A program made the position numbers and the translations under genes. From the NCBI GenBank assembly GCA_022599575.1, contig JAHZMA010000002.1, forward strand, positions 1 to 53,430: a stretch of DNA of 53,430 nt. Direction: 5' to 3'. Positions 7,506 to 15,956 of this stretch are shown here, piece after piece. The notes under the pieces are model-generated. The model did no database searches. It worked only from the letters and a program-made list of their open reading frames with translations, and had not been told where the DNA came from. Each line of letters begins with the position of its first letter. The first letter of the stretch is position 1. The stretch is from Alphaproteobacteria bacterium (GTDB lineage Bacteria > Pseudomonadota > Alphaproteobacteria > JABAAW01 > JAHZMA01).

Positions 7506-9557
7506 TCAAATATCCAGATTTTTAGCGAACGAGGCATGTTTGCGAATGAAATCAAAGCGCTTTTCGGGGTTGCGCCCTAATAAATCTTCCACCAATTGTT
7601 TGGTTTCACGCGCTTCAAAACTTTGCGCTTCTGGTATTTTCACTTGCATCAGATTGCGCGTTTCAGGATTCATTGTGGTATCGCGCAATTGTTTGGCGGG
7701 CATTTCACCTAACCCCTTAAAGCGGCTAATATCAGGCTTTTGATTGGCGCGGAATTCTTTTTTGATGATTTGGTCGCGTTCAGCATCATCATGGGCATAA
7801 AATGATTTACCACCAGCTGCGATACGGTAAAGCGGTGGCATCGCTAAATATAAATGTCCATCTAAAATCAATTCAGGCAGTTCGCGATAGAAGAATGTCA
7901 TCAGCAGGGCGGCAATATGCGCGCCATCAACATCAGCATCGGTCATAATCACAATTTTTTCATAGCGTAAATCTTGGGCGCGATAAGCATCACCTGCGCC
8001 ACAGCCTAGTGCAAGGCATAAATCGGATAATTCTTGATTTTGCGCCAATTTTTCTACCGATGCTGATGCCACATTTAAGATTTTACCGCGCAACGGCAAT
8101 ACCGCCTGAAAATTGCGGTTGCGCGCCTGTTTAGCAGAACCGCCCGCAGAATCGCCCTCAACAATGAACAGCTCCGTGCCGATACTGCCTTCGGTGCTAC
8201 AATCAGAAAGTTTACCCGGTAAACGCAGACGTTGTAGGGGGCTTTTACGCATATTATTTTTTTGCGCGCGGCGTTTCAGCCTTTCATCCATATTTTCAAG
8301 CGACATCTGCAATAATAAATCAGCTTGCACAGGGTCTGCTGTTAGCCAATGTTCGAACTGGTCTTTCACCGCATTATCAATCAGTCTGCTGGCTTCGGGT
8401 GAGACTAATTTTTCTTTGGTTTGTCCTTGAAATTGCGGTTCGCGAATAAAGATTGAAACCAGCAAGCTACAGGAATTAATCACATCATCAGACGTTAATT
8501 GGGCGGCGCGTTTATTATTGGTAAGCTCGCCATAATGCCGTAATCCGCGTAAAATTACTTGGCGCATTGCTGTTTCGTGATAACCGCCCTGCGGCGTAGG
8601 CACGGCATTACACCATGATTCTATCATCGAATCACCATGCGTAAACCAGCGCAACACCCATTGCACGCGCTCACCATTATCGGTTTTTACATCGCCATCA
8701 AAATCATTCTTCAGTAAATTTTCATAATTTTTGGCGCATATTGCCATATAATCTTTTAACCCACCAGGGTAGTGGAATTTTTCTTGGGCAGGAATGCTGT
8801 GTTTTTGTGCGCTTGCGGGTGGGCATTGCCAGTAAATTTGAATACCGCCATGCAAATAGGCTTTGGCTTGCGCCATTTTATAGAGTTTTGCGGCATTAAA
8901 TGTTTGATTGCCGAAAATTTCAGGGTCGGGGTGAAAGGTGATTTTCGTGCCTTTGGCAGTTTTATTATCGGCAGGTGAGTGCGTTAATTTACTGTTTGGC
9001 GCACCGCGCACACAAGAAAGCTGATAGATTTTACCCGCACGCGTAATTTGCGCGCAAAAATGATCCGATAAGGCATTGACCACTGATATGCCCACCCCAT
9101 GCAAGCCACCAGAAATTTCATAAGCCTCGCCTGAAAATTTACCGCCCGAATGCAGGCTGGTTAAAATCACTTCTAATGCTGATTTTTCGGGATAGCGCGG
9201 ATGTGGGTCGCATGGAATACCGCGTCCATTATCACTGACTGTGATACTGCCATCTTCATGTAACTGGCAATGAATATGGCGGGCAAAGCCAGAAAGTGCT
9301 TCATCCATCGCATTATCTAAAATTTCGGCAAACAAATGATGCAAGGCAGTTTCATCGGTGCCACCAATATACATGCCGGGTCTGCGCCTTACGGGTTCTA
9401 ACCCTTCTAAAATTTCAATGGCATTAGCATCATAGCTTTGCGCTTTATTGCGTGCCGTCGATGTAGGTGGTGCTAAAACTTTATCATCGGAAGTTTTGGC
9501 AGAGTTAGGGTCGTTATGGCTGGGTTTGGAAAATAAATCATTCATGGCGGTCATCAT
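7506..9557 (-). CDS. parE: DNA topoisomerase IV subunit B
   Basis: ATPase subunit that decatenates sister chromosomes with ParC. The protein of about 683 residues has the GHKL ATP site (EPVRRRPGMYIGGTDETALH, then EILDNAMDEALSG and SDNGRGIP). TOPRIM follows with EGDSAGGSAKQARNR and DADVDGAH, and the C-terminus has RFKGLGEMPAKQLRDTTMNP. The YIGGTDETALHHLFAEILDN wording and the short length point to ParE rather than GyrB. Start is uncertain: the open frame begins with TTG at 9566, with ATGs at 9557, 9554 and 9545. I chose 9557. The first 35 residues are low-complexity. fliJ lies upstream on the same strand, 28 bases away. Confidence 0.92.
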   Translation of the reverse strand: MMTAMNDLFSKPSHNDPNSAKTSDDKVLAPPTSTARNKAQSYDANAIEILEGLEPVRRRPGMYIGGTDETALHHLFAEILDNAMDEALSGFARHIHCQLHEDGSITVSDNGRGIPCDPHPRYPEKSALEVILTSLHSGGKFSGEAYEISGGLHGVGISVVNALSDHFCAQITRAGKIYQLSCVRGAPNSKLTHSPADNKTAKGTKITFHPDPEIFGNQTFNAAKLYKMAQAKAYLHGGIQIYWQCPPASAQKHSIPAQEKFHYPGGLKDYMAICAKNYENLLKNDFDGDVKTDNGERVQWVLRWFTHGDSMIESWCNAVPTPQGGYHETAMRQVILRGLRHYGELTNNKRAAQLTSDDVINSCSLLVSIFIREPQFQGQTKEKLVSPEASRLIDNAVKDQFEHWLTADPVQADLLLQMSLENMDERLKRRAQKNNMRKSPLQRLRLPGKLSDCSTEGSIGTELFIVEGDSAGGSAKQARNRNFQAVLPLRGKILNVASASVEKLAQNQELSDLCLALGCGAGDAYRAQDLRYEKIVIMTDADVDGAHIAALLMTFFYRELPELILDGHLYLAMPPLYRIAAGGKSFYAHDDAERDQIIKKEFRANQKPDISRFKGLGEMPAKQLRDTTMNPETRNLMQVKIPEAQSFEARETKQLVEDLLGRNPEKRFDFIRKHASFAKNLDI

Positions 9558-9585
9558 ATCTTGCAAAAATTTTTATCGCAAGCCG

Positions 9586-10023
9586 TTACACATCTTTATC
9601 GGCATATATCTTTACAGGTTTATAGGTGGCTTGTATTAAATCATCTGTGGCTTTTTGCTCTTTCATCTCTAATTCTTTTTGTAGCTTCAGCAATTCGCTA
9701 TTTTTGATATTTTCCAACCGTTTCATTTCGGCATGCGATTGGCTAAGATTATCATGGGCGATTTTGGTAACGGCTTTGGCATCATTCAGTAGCATTTGTA
9801 ATTTTTGTCGGTTTGTAAGCGCATGGTTGATATAGTTAGAAAATGTTTGCGATAACAGATAATCTTGGGTAGAAATTTCTTGTTCGCGGGCAAAATTTTT
9901 GTCGAATTTATCAATTCTATCAACAATATTACCCTCTTGCTGATGGGCTTGACTCAGCTTTTTGCGTAAATTTTGTAATTGATTATCTTGCACACGAATA
10001 AGTGTTTTTAGGGTTTTTAGCAT
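9586..10023 (-). CDS. fliJ: Flagellar FliJ-like export chaperone
   Basis: FliJ escorts export substrates and binds the FliI ATPase of the flagellar type III export apparatus. This 145-residue protein has little sequence identity to rely on. It is strongly helical with heptad-like spacing across almost its full length, has the usual size, and begins KTLKTLIRVQDNQLQNLRKKL as FliJ proteins do. It starts 7 bases after the fliI stop. The call therefore rests on coiled coil, length and position. Confidence 0.78.
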   Translation of the reverse strand: MLKTLKTLIRVQDNQLQNLRKKLSQAHQQEGNIVDRIDKFDKNFAREQEISTQDYLLSQTFSNYINHALTNRQKLQMLLNDAKAVTKIAHDNLSQSHAEMKRLENIKNSELLKLQKELEMKEQKATDDLIQATYKPVKIYADKDV

Positions 10024-10030
10024 GATGATG

Positions 10031-11485
10031 TCAATTTAAGATATGGTTGTTGTCACTATTGGGTGCTTGCGGTGCGGTCTGTTGCCCATTTTGGGTTTCT
10101 GGTAATGTTTCTTCCATCAATGTGTTAATGGCGGTTTGATATTCCATGCCTAAAATTTTACCCAATTGTTGAAAACTCTCTTCAATGGTGCTTTTACGAT
10201 CAGGGTCTTGCTTGAAAAAATTTTCTAATTTCGGATGTAAATCGATGGCACGGTCAATATTTTTATCACTGCCTTTGCGGTAAGTACCGAGCGAGATAAG
10301 GTCTGCCATCTCTTCATAACGGGCGATATTTTCACGTGCCGATTGCAGAATTTCATTTTCTAAAATATTATTGCAGGCAGGCAAGGCGCGCGATACTGAT
10401 TTCATCACATCAATCGCTGGGTAGCGTCCGCGATGGGCTATATCGCGGCTCAGCATCACATGCCCATCTAAAATGCTCCGAATAGCATCAGAAATCGGCT
10501 CATTATGGTCATCGCCTTCCACCAAAACGGTAAATATGGCAGTGATATTGCCCTCAATCACGCCCTCATGATTGGGTTTGATACTACCGGGTCCAGCGCG
10601 TTCTAATAATTTTGGTAATTGGGTGAAAACCGACGGCGGATAGCCTTTGGTGGTTGGTGGTTCGCCTACCGATAAGCCAATTTCACGCAATGCCATTGCA
10701 AAACGGGTGACAGAATCTAATAATAATAAAACATCTTTGCCCTGTGCGCGAAAATATTCAGCCACAGTGGCGGCGGTGAAGGCCGCTTGCTTGCGACATA
10801 AAGCTGGCTCATCAGAGGTTGAAACCACCATCACGCAATGTTGCATATTCTCTTTGCCCAGTGCATTTTCAATAAATTCGCGCACTTCGCGTCCGCGCTC
10901 ACCAATCAGCCCAACCACAATAATATCAGCATTGCTATGGCGCGCAATCATGCCCATTAAAATTGATTTGCCAATGCCAGAGCCCGCAAAAACACCCAGA
11001 CGCTGCCCTTTACAGCAAGGCACAAAACTATCCATAGCCCGTACACCCAAACATAATTTTTCACCAATAAGACGGCGCTGATGCGCGGGCGGTGGGCTGT
11101 TATGAATCGGGTAAGCATGGTCGCCATAAGAAAGCGCGCCTAAATCATCAAGCGGTTGCCCAAACGCATCAATGGTACGCCCCAACCATTCAGCATGTGG
11201 ATAGATAACCGTGTCGCTATGGGTGATTTTAACACGGTTGCCAACGCCAATCCCTTCCATTGCCCCAAAGGGCATGGCAATCACGCTTTCCTTTTCAACA
11301 CCGATAATCTCGCACGGTAAATCAGGCTTGCCGCTACGTTCTAAAAAGCAACGCTCGCCAATGGCAATATGATTCGAAATACCAGCAATTTCAATCGCTA
11401 AACCCTTAATGGCAGAAACTTCACCGCTGATAATATAGCTAGAGCTACGCGCCACTTCATGGCGCATTTCTTCAAAAAAATGCAT
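10031..11485 (-). CDS. fliI: Flagellum-specific export ATPase FliI
   Basis: Hexameric ATPase that energises flagellar protein export. The 484 residues contain Walker A (FAGSGIGKS), the GLIGERGREVREFIE segment, Walker B (VLLLLDSVTRFAMALREIGL) and the EPPTTKGYPPSVFTQLPKLLERAG block typical of FliI/SctN. The open frame extends to a GTG at 11491. AAGG lies 7 bases before the ATG at 11485, which I take as the start. Divergent from ctrA across 229 bases. FliI and FliJ are the only structural or export flagellar genes in the window. Confidence 0.95.
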   Translation of the reverse strand: MHFFEEMRHEVARSSSYIISGEVSAIKGLAIEIAGISNHIAIGERCFLERSGKPDLPCEIIGVEKESVIAMPFGAMEGIGVGNRVKITHSDTVIYPHAEWLGRTIDAFGQPLDDLGALSYGDHAYPIHNSPPPAHQRRLIGEKLCLGVRAMDSFVPCCKGQRLGVFAGSGIGKSILMGMIARHSNADIIVVGLIGERGREVREFIENALGKENMQHCVMVVSTSDEPALCRKQAAFTAATVAEYFRAQGKDVLLLLDSVTRFAMALREIGLSVGEPPTTKGYPPSVFTQLPKLLERAGPGSIKPNHEGVIEGNITAIFTVLVEGDDHNEPISDAIRSILDGHVMLSRDIAHRGRYPAIDVMKSVSRALPACNNILENEILQSARENIARYEEMADLISLGTYRKGSDKNIDRAIDLHPKLENFFKQDPDRKSTIEESFQQLGKILGMEYQTAINTLMEETLPETQNGQQTAPQAPNSDNNHILN

Positions 11486-11593
11486 TATCACACCTTACAT
11501 GATATGCTGTGAGGAAAACATAATCATTAGTGTCAACCTAACAAAAAAAAACAGTAAAGAAAAGAATTATTTTGCTAAAAATATGTTAATAAA

Positions 11594-11622
11594 TTGACAA
11601 ATTTTTAATATTAGCTTATATT
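11594..11622 (+). promoter_or_regulatory. Sigma-70-type promoter of ctrA
   Basis: TTGACA at 11594-11599, a 17-base spacer and TATATT at 11617-11622. The -35 is a perfect consensus match and the -10 differs at one base. Transcription would start near 11629, giving a leader of about 86 bases before the ctrA ATG. Confidence 0.6.
11605..11619 (+). promoter_or_regulatory. Candidate CtrA box inside the ctrA promoter
   Basis: TTAA-N7-TTAT, one base from the TTAA-N7-TTAA CtrA consensus. It spans the spacer and the first bases of the -10, where a bound regulator would block RNA polymerase. CtrA autoregulates its gene in Caulobacter, so autorepression is plausible. In such AT-rich DNA a one-mismatch site also arises often by chance. 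Confidence 0.3.
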
Positions 11623-11714
11623 AGAGAGATAATATTGGTTAATAATATATTTTTATCAATGTTTTCTATATAAAAAGTAAAATAATATTAATAATTTTGG
11701 AGTGTGAGCTTATA

Positions 11715-12422
11715 ATGCGTGTTTTATTGGTGGAAGATGATGTTTCAATGATGAGTATGATGAAAATGGCACTCAGCCGTGAGGGTTTCGAACTTGATAT
11801 GGCAACAGTTGGGCGCGAGGCATTAGAATTTATTAATCAGCAAGAATATGGTGTGATTGTGTTAGATTTAATGTTGCCCGATATGGATGGCTATCAGCTA
11901 TTGCGGGATATTCGGGGCAAGGGAAAAAATATGCCAGTGTTAATTCTTTCAGGGCTTTCACATATTGATAACAAGGTTGAGGGGTTAACATCAGGCGCCG
12001 ATGATTATCTTACCAAACCATTTGACAGGCGTGAATTGATTGCACGGATTCATTCTTTAATTCGGCGTGGTAGTTCGGGCACGGAAATGTCAAAAAAAAT
12101 TGTTGAAACGGGTAATTTAAAGATAGAATTAACAGAAAAACGGGTTTTTGTGGCTGATATACAGGCTGAATTAACGGCAAAAGAATATGCTATTTTAGAA
12201 ATGTTGGCGATGCGCAAAGGGGTGGCGATTGATAAGGATATGATTATGGAAAAATTATATGACCCGCAATCGGGCAAATATCCTTCTGAACGGATTATCG
12301 CGGTGTTTATTTGCAAATTACGTAAAAAACTCACCGATTTAGATCCCGAACAAACCGATTATATTAGAACGGCATGGGGGCGTGGTTATATTCTACCAGA
12401 ATTGCCACTAGTTGCATCATAG
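11715..12422 (+). CDS. ctrA: CtrA-family cell-cycle response regulator
   Basis: OmpR/PhoB-type regulator: an N-terminal receiver (MRVLLVEDD; phospho-acceptor Asp51 in DLMLPDMDGY; lysine in DDYLTKPF) and a C-terminal winged helix. The DNA-binding part holds the CtrA-like LTAKEYAILEMLAMRKGVAIDKDMIMEKLYD and AVFICKLRKKL, and ends TAWGRGYILPE. Asp51 has the same number as in Caulobacter CtrA. The segment before the recognition helix (PQSGKYPSERII) differs from the usual GGMDEPELKIID, so this may be a diverged CtrA or a close paralogue. The open frame extends to a TTG at 11697; the ATG at 11715 gives the family's standard N-terminus. Divergent from fliI. Confidence 0.8.
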   Translation: MRVLLVEDDVSMMSMMKMALSREGFELDMATVGREALEFINQQEYGVIVLDLMLPDMDGYQLLRDIRGKGKNMPVLILSGLSHIDNKVEGLTSGADDYLTKPFDRRELIARIHSLIRRGSSGTEMSKKIVETGNLKIELTEKRVFVADIQAELTAKEYAILEMLAMRKGVAIDKDMIMEKLYDPQSGKYPSERIIAVFICKLRKKLTDLDPEQTDYIRTAWGRGYILPELPLVAS

Positions 12423-12442
12423 TTGCATCATAATTGCATTAT
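12410..12442. repeat. Three tandem 11-bp units across the ctrA stop codon
   Basis: Units AGTTGCATCAT, AGTTGCATCAT and AATTGCATTAT. The first holds the last codons and the TAG stop of ctrA. Because 11 is not a multiple of 3, gain or loss of a unit would leave the ctrA stop in place. Confidence 0.8.
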
Positions 12443-12475
12443 AATAGCGGTTATTTGTTGCAAGGGTAATGCAAT
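12433..12475. other. Inverted repeat between ctrA and the M48 protease gene
   Basis: ATTGCATTA (12433-12441) and TAATGCAAT (12467-12475) are perfect 9-bp complements with a 25-base loop. No T-run follows. It could fold in RNA as a 3' structure of ctrA or a leader structure of the next gene, whose start is 19 bases on. The left arm is the third unit of the 11-bp repeat. Confidence 0.35.
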
Positions 12476-12493
12476 ATCCGATAATATCAGGCT

Positions 12494-13873
12494 ATGATGA
12501 ATAAATTTTTAAAATGTTTACTATTGGGATTATGCCTATTATTGGCAAATGCGTCAGTTGCCTACGCACAAAATATTGTGCGCGATACTGAAATAGAAAA
12601 TTTCTTGCAACAATTAAGTGTGCCAGTATTTGAAACGGCGGGTTATAAAAAAAATCAAATTCGTTTTATTTTGGTATCAGATAAAAAACTCAATGCGTTT
12701 GTGGCAGGTGGTGATGCGATTTTTGTGCATACGGGTTTAATTGTAACCGCTGATAGCCATGAACAAATTACAGCGGTGATTGCCCATGAATTAGGGCATA
12801 TTTTGGCAGGGCATGTTAGTCAAACCTTGCAAAGTCAGCAAAGTGCCAGCAAGGTTGCATTGGCAACGGCATTGGCAGCATTGGCGATAGGGTTCGGCAC
12901 CAACAATATTGATGTGGCGATTGTTGGCTCACTAGGCGGGGCAGATACGGCACAGAAAACTTACCTAAAAGGCTCGCGTTTGCGCGAAACAGCGGCAGAC
13001 CAGATTGCGGTTGATTTACTGAATAAGGCTGAAATGCCACTTTACCCGATGCGGGATTTTATGTCTTATTTGGCGGCACGCGAACAAGGGGCGCGCTTTG
13101 ATGAATATTCTCTCACCCATCCGCCCAGCAAAGATAGGCTTAATTTTATCACCCATCAAAATGATATATCGCCTTATAAAGATAAGCCACAAAGAACAGA
13201 ATTTACTCAGTGGTATGAGCGTATTAAAGTCAAAATCATTGCCTATAATGAACGTCCTAGCGATATTATTAAACGCTATGATAGCGATTCAGAACGTGAT
13301 ATTTACGCACGTAGCGTTGCCTATTATCGTAACAAGCAATATCCACAAGCCATTGCATTGCTCAATAATTTGCTCAGCAAAAATCCAGAAGACCCTTATT
13401 TATGGGAATTGCGTGGCGATGTGATGCTGGCTGCTTATAATTATGAGGCGGCGATAGAAGCTTATCGCCTTGCCAAAAAAATATTAAAAAAAGCGCCATT
13501 ATTGGATTATCAACTGGCACTCAGCCTATCGCGACAAAGTTTTGATATTATTGGAGAAGATAAAACATTCAATGAAAATATCAGAAAAAATCTTAAACAG
13601 GCGCAGATTTATGCCTATCGCGCAAAAAATCAAGATTCCTATATTGTGCAGGCATGGCAATTAATTTCAGAAATCCATGATAGGTTAGGTGATGCTGGCA
13701 ATCGTGATTTGGCGTTGGCAGAATATCATTTTAGAATCGGTGAATGGGATATTGCCGATCAATTTGCTCAAAAAAGTTTAGATGGTTTTGCTGAAGGTGC
13801 CTCTGGTTTGGTGCGTGCCGAAGACATATTGTTACAAATTGACCAAATTTTGCTTGAGCAACAACAAAAATAA
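12494..13873 (+). CDS. Secreted M48 family zinc metalloprotease with C-terminal TPR region (BepA/YfgC-like)
   Basis: Probably a periplasmic protease or chaperone that oversees outer-membrane protein assembly. The 459 residues start with a signal peptide (hydrophobic LLLGLCLLLANASVAYA, cleavage before QN). The M48 domain has the HELGH zinc motif near residue 98 and a downstream glutamate in RLRETAADQIAVDLL. From about residue 270 repeated helical pairs read as tetratricopeptide repeats (YARSVAYYRNKQYPQAIALLNNLL). Two adjacent ATGs exist (12494, 12497). Five bases separate the stop from the pseudouridine synthase start. Confidence 0.88.
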   Translation: MMNKFLKCLLLGLCLLLANASVAYAQNIVRDTEIENFLQQLSVPVFETAGYKKNQIRFILVSDKKLNAFVAGGDAIFVHTGLIVTADSHEQITAVIAHELGHILAGHVSQTLQSQQSASKVALATALAALAIGFGTNNIDVAIVGSLGGADTAQKTYLKGSRLRETAADQIAVDLLNKAEMPLYPMRDFMSYLAAREQGARFDEYSLTHPPSKDRLNFITHQNDISPYKDKPQRTEFTQWYERIKVKIIAYNERPSDIIKRYDSDSERDIYARSVAYYRNKQYPQAIALLNNLLSKNPEDPYLWELRGDVMLAAYNYEAAIEAYRLAKKILKKAPLLDYQLALSLSRQSFDIIGEDKTFNENIRKNLKQAQIYAYRAKNQDSYIVQAWQLISEIHDRLGDAGNRDLALAEYHFRIGEWDIADQFAQKSLDGFAEGASGLVRAEDILLQIDQILLEQQQK

Positions 13874-13878
13874 GTATC

Positions 13879-14838
13879 ATGCAATATTTTAATCAACAGG
13901 CATGTGACAAGGGTAGAATCGATAAAATAGTGGCGCAGATGAGTGGACTCAGCCGTAATTATGTGCAGAAATTACTACAAATGGGTTATGTGTGGCATGA
14001 TGATAATGCAATAAATGCGGCAGATTATGCTGTGCAAATAGGCGATAGGTTGCTTTGGGCAGTGCCAGATGCCACCAAAACCGAACTTTTGCCTGAAAAA
14101 ATTCCACTTGATATTCATTATGAAGATGATGATTTGCTGGTGCTTGATAAGCAAGCTTTTTTATGTGTGCATCCTGCGCCCTCTCACGAACAAGGCACAT
14201 TGGTGAATGCGTTGCTTTATCATTGTGGTGAAACACTGATAGGGGTGGGCGGCGAGCTGCGGCCAGGGATTGTGCATAGGCTTGATAAGGATACCAGCGG
14301 CTTGTTGGTGGTGGCAAAGAATCATGACACCCATCAGCATTTAAGCGCACAATTTGCGCGCCATGATGTGACGCGCCGTTATATCGCATTTGTAAAAAAA
14401 ATGAAAGATACACCAAAAGGGCGGTTGGAAGGCTATATCGGCAGGCATATGGTGCATCGCCAAAAAATGGCGCTTTATAATGATGCCAATGCCAATAATA
14501 ATAAAGGTCATCATGGGTATAAATTTGCCGCTTTGGATTATGCGATGCAAATTTTGTATAAAAATGGCGCGGCAAAAATTGAATGCAAACTTCATACGGG
14601 GCGCACCCATCAGATAAGGGTGCAGATGAGTGCCGCTGGTATGCCACTGATTGGTGATAAAACCTATGGCGCACATATTAATATGAAAGGCGGCAATGCT
14701 GATATTGTTTTGCCACGTCAGGCATTACATGCCGTGCATTTGGGTTTTCAGCATCCAAAAAAAGATGAATTTATGTGTTTTGATAGTGCATTGCCGCATG
14801 ATTTACAGCAATTACAGGCGCAATTAGAATCATTTTAG
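13879..14838 (+). CDS. rluD: RluA-family 23S rRNA pseudouridine synthase (RluD-like)
   Basis: Converts uridines of 23S rRNA to pseudouridine. The 319 residues open with an S4-like RNA-binding domain (DKIVAQMSGLSRNYVQKLLQMG). The catalytic domain has HRLDKDTSGLLVVAK (catalytic Asp), RRYIAFV, and LHTGRTHQIRVQMS. RluD and RluC share this layout; RluD is my preference because of the S4 region and length. Convergent with sufE, with only 16 bases between stops. Confidence 0.85.
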   Translation: MQYFNQQACDKGRIDKIVAQMSGLSRNYVQKLLQMGYVWHDDNAINAADYAVQIGDRLLWAVPDATKTELLPEKIPLDIHYEDDDLLVLDKQAFLCVHPAPSHEQGTLVNALLYHCGETLIGVGGELRPGIVHRLDKDTSGLLVVAKNHDTHQHLSAQFARHDVTRRYIAFVKKMKDTPKGRLEGYIGRHMVHRQKMALYNDANANNNKGHHGYKFAALDYAMQILYKNGAAKIECKLHTGRTHQIRVQMSAAGMPLIGDKTYGAHINMKGGNADIVLPRQALHAVHLGFQHPKKDEFMCFDSALPHDLQQLQAQLESF

Positions 14839-14869
14839 GTGCAATATTACCTGCTTAACAATATTGCGC
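14839..14869. terminator. Candidate bidirectional hairpin between rluD and sufE
   Basis: GTGCAATATT and AATATTGCGC pair over 10 bp (one G-T) around an 11-base loop. The hairpin starts at the base after the rluD stop, and the sufE stop codon lies in the loop. Neither strand has a good T-run, so if it terminates it is a weak terminator; it may instead protect 3' ends. Confidence 0.4.
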
Positions 14870-15274
14870 ACTTAATTGCTTAATTTTTTGAATCATCGCA
14901 TAAAAACCATTACTACGCGATGCCGAAAGATGCTTATCAAGCCCTAATCGGTTAAAAAACAAGTCATGCTGATGCGCGATAATGGTTTCGGGCTTTTGCC
15001 CCTGATAGAGTTTTAACAATAAGGCAATTAAGCCGCGCACAATATCAGAATCGCTGGTGCCACTAAAATTCATCACGCCGTGATGATGCGTGGCATACAG
15101 CCAGACTTGCGATACGCAACCATGCACACGGGTTTCATCATTTTGATATTGCGGGCCAAAAGGGGGAAGCTTTGTGCCTAAATCAATAATATAGCCATAG
15201 CGGCTTTCCCAATCATCTAAATAGTCAAATTCTTGTGCTAACTCTTCGGCAATGGTGTCAATCGATACCATCAT
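14855..15274 (-). CDS. sufE: SufE-like cysteine desulfuration protein
   Basis: Takes persulfide sulfur from a SufS-type desulfurase for Fe-S cluster assembly. The open frame is longer, but the conserved protein begins at MMVSIDTIAEELAQEFDYLDDWESRYGYIIDLG. That start lies 1 base after the gtrA stop, giving 139 residues, the family length. The sulfur-accepting cysteine is in RVHGCVSQVWL. No other suf gene is nearby. ErpA (18.1 kb) acts in the same pathway. Confidence 0.9.
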   Translation of the reverse strand: MMVSIDTIAEELAQEFDYLDDWESRYGYIIDLGTKLPPFGPQYQNDETRVHGCVSQVWLYATHHHGVMNFSGTSDSDIVRGLIALLLKLYQGQKPETIIAHQHDLFFNRLGLDKHLSASRSNGFYAMIQKIKQLSAQYC

Positions 15275-15275
15275 G

Positions 15276-15797
15276 TTAGAGATGTGAAGATTGCTTGTTT
15301 TTGGTTTTTTTAATCCGTTTTTTGCCTTTGAAAACCCATAAATGTCCCATGCCCCATACAAAGGGGGGGAGCACCGCAATGCTCAATAATAGTGCCACCT
15401 CATAGATGAGACCTAACATATTGACGATAATAAAAACAATGCTTTGCGAGATAAGCAGGGCTAATATTTGAATCACAATAAAGCGCATAAAACTTGAAAA
15501 TTGCATTTTTTCTTGGCGATAAGTATAAAAATTATGTCCGATAAAGCCAGTAATAATCGATAATATAATAGCAATAAAATTAGCATGTAGTGGCTCTAAA
15601 TTAAAAATATGATGTAAGGTAAGACCGCTTACCGCATAGATGGCAGTATTGATAACGCCAGTGATGCCATAGCGTAAAATTTCAAAAAATGTTTCTTTAT
15701 CAATATGTTTTAAATCGCTGAAACTGTTAATATCTTGTTTGAATAAATTTAATTTACGATTGACGATATTGATAGGATAAAATAACAGACGTATCAT
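15276..15797 (-). CDS. GtrA-like membrane protein
   Basis: The GtrA family comprises small four-helix membrane proteins, often implicated in flipping or moving lipid-linked sugars. The 173 residues include the family hallmark RYGITGVINTAIYAV, a conserved FIGHNFYTYR turn, and four hydrophobic stretches, ending in a basic tail (KGKKRIKKTK). AAAGGA 6 bases before the ATG supports the start. No glycosyltransferase is adjacent, so the substrate is unknown. The 15798-15956 gap upstream holds a 6-bp inverted repeat (15873-15891) but no gene. Confidence 0.85.
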   Translation of the reverse strand: MIRLLFYPINIVNRKLNLFKQDINSFSDLKHIDKETFFEILRYGITGVINTAIYAVSGLTLHHIFNLEPLHANFIAIILSIITGFIGHNFYTYRQEKMQFSSFMRFIVIQILALLISQSIVFIIVNMLGLIYEVALLLSIAVLPPFVWGMGHLWVFKGKKRIKKTKNKQSSHL

Positions 15798-15956
15798 TTG
15801 TTGTCCTTTTGCTTCTTACTTTTTGCTTATTTGTGGTAGAATTAATAAATAAAATCGCATTGATAAAGACCTTGTATTCTATCATAATACAGGCTGTAGA
15901 AACAGATAATAATGCAATAATAATGCCATGTTATGCTTAAGGTTTGGCATATAAAA

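Noticed and set aside
13949-14674. 241-residue open frame on the minus strand opposite the pseudouridine synthase
   Set aside because: The plus strand carries complete catalytic motifs and the minus reading is rich in Tyr, His and Cys with no recognisable domain, as expected for a shadow frame.
15275-15379. Longer SufE of 174 residues
   Set aside because: The extra residues are the gtrA 3' end read in another frame. The conserved protein starts at 15274.
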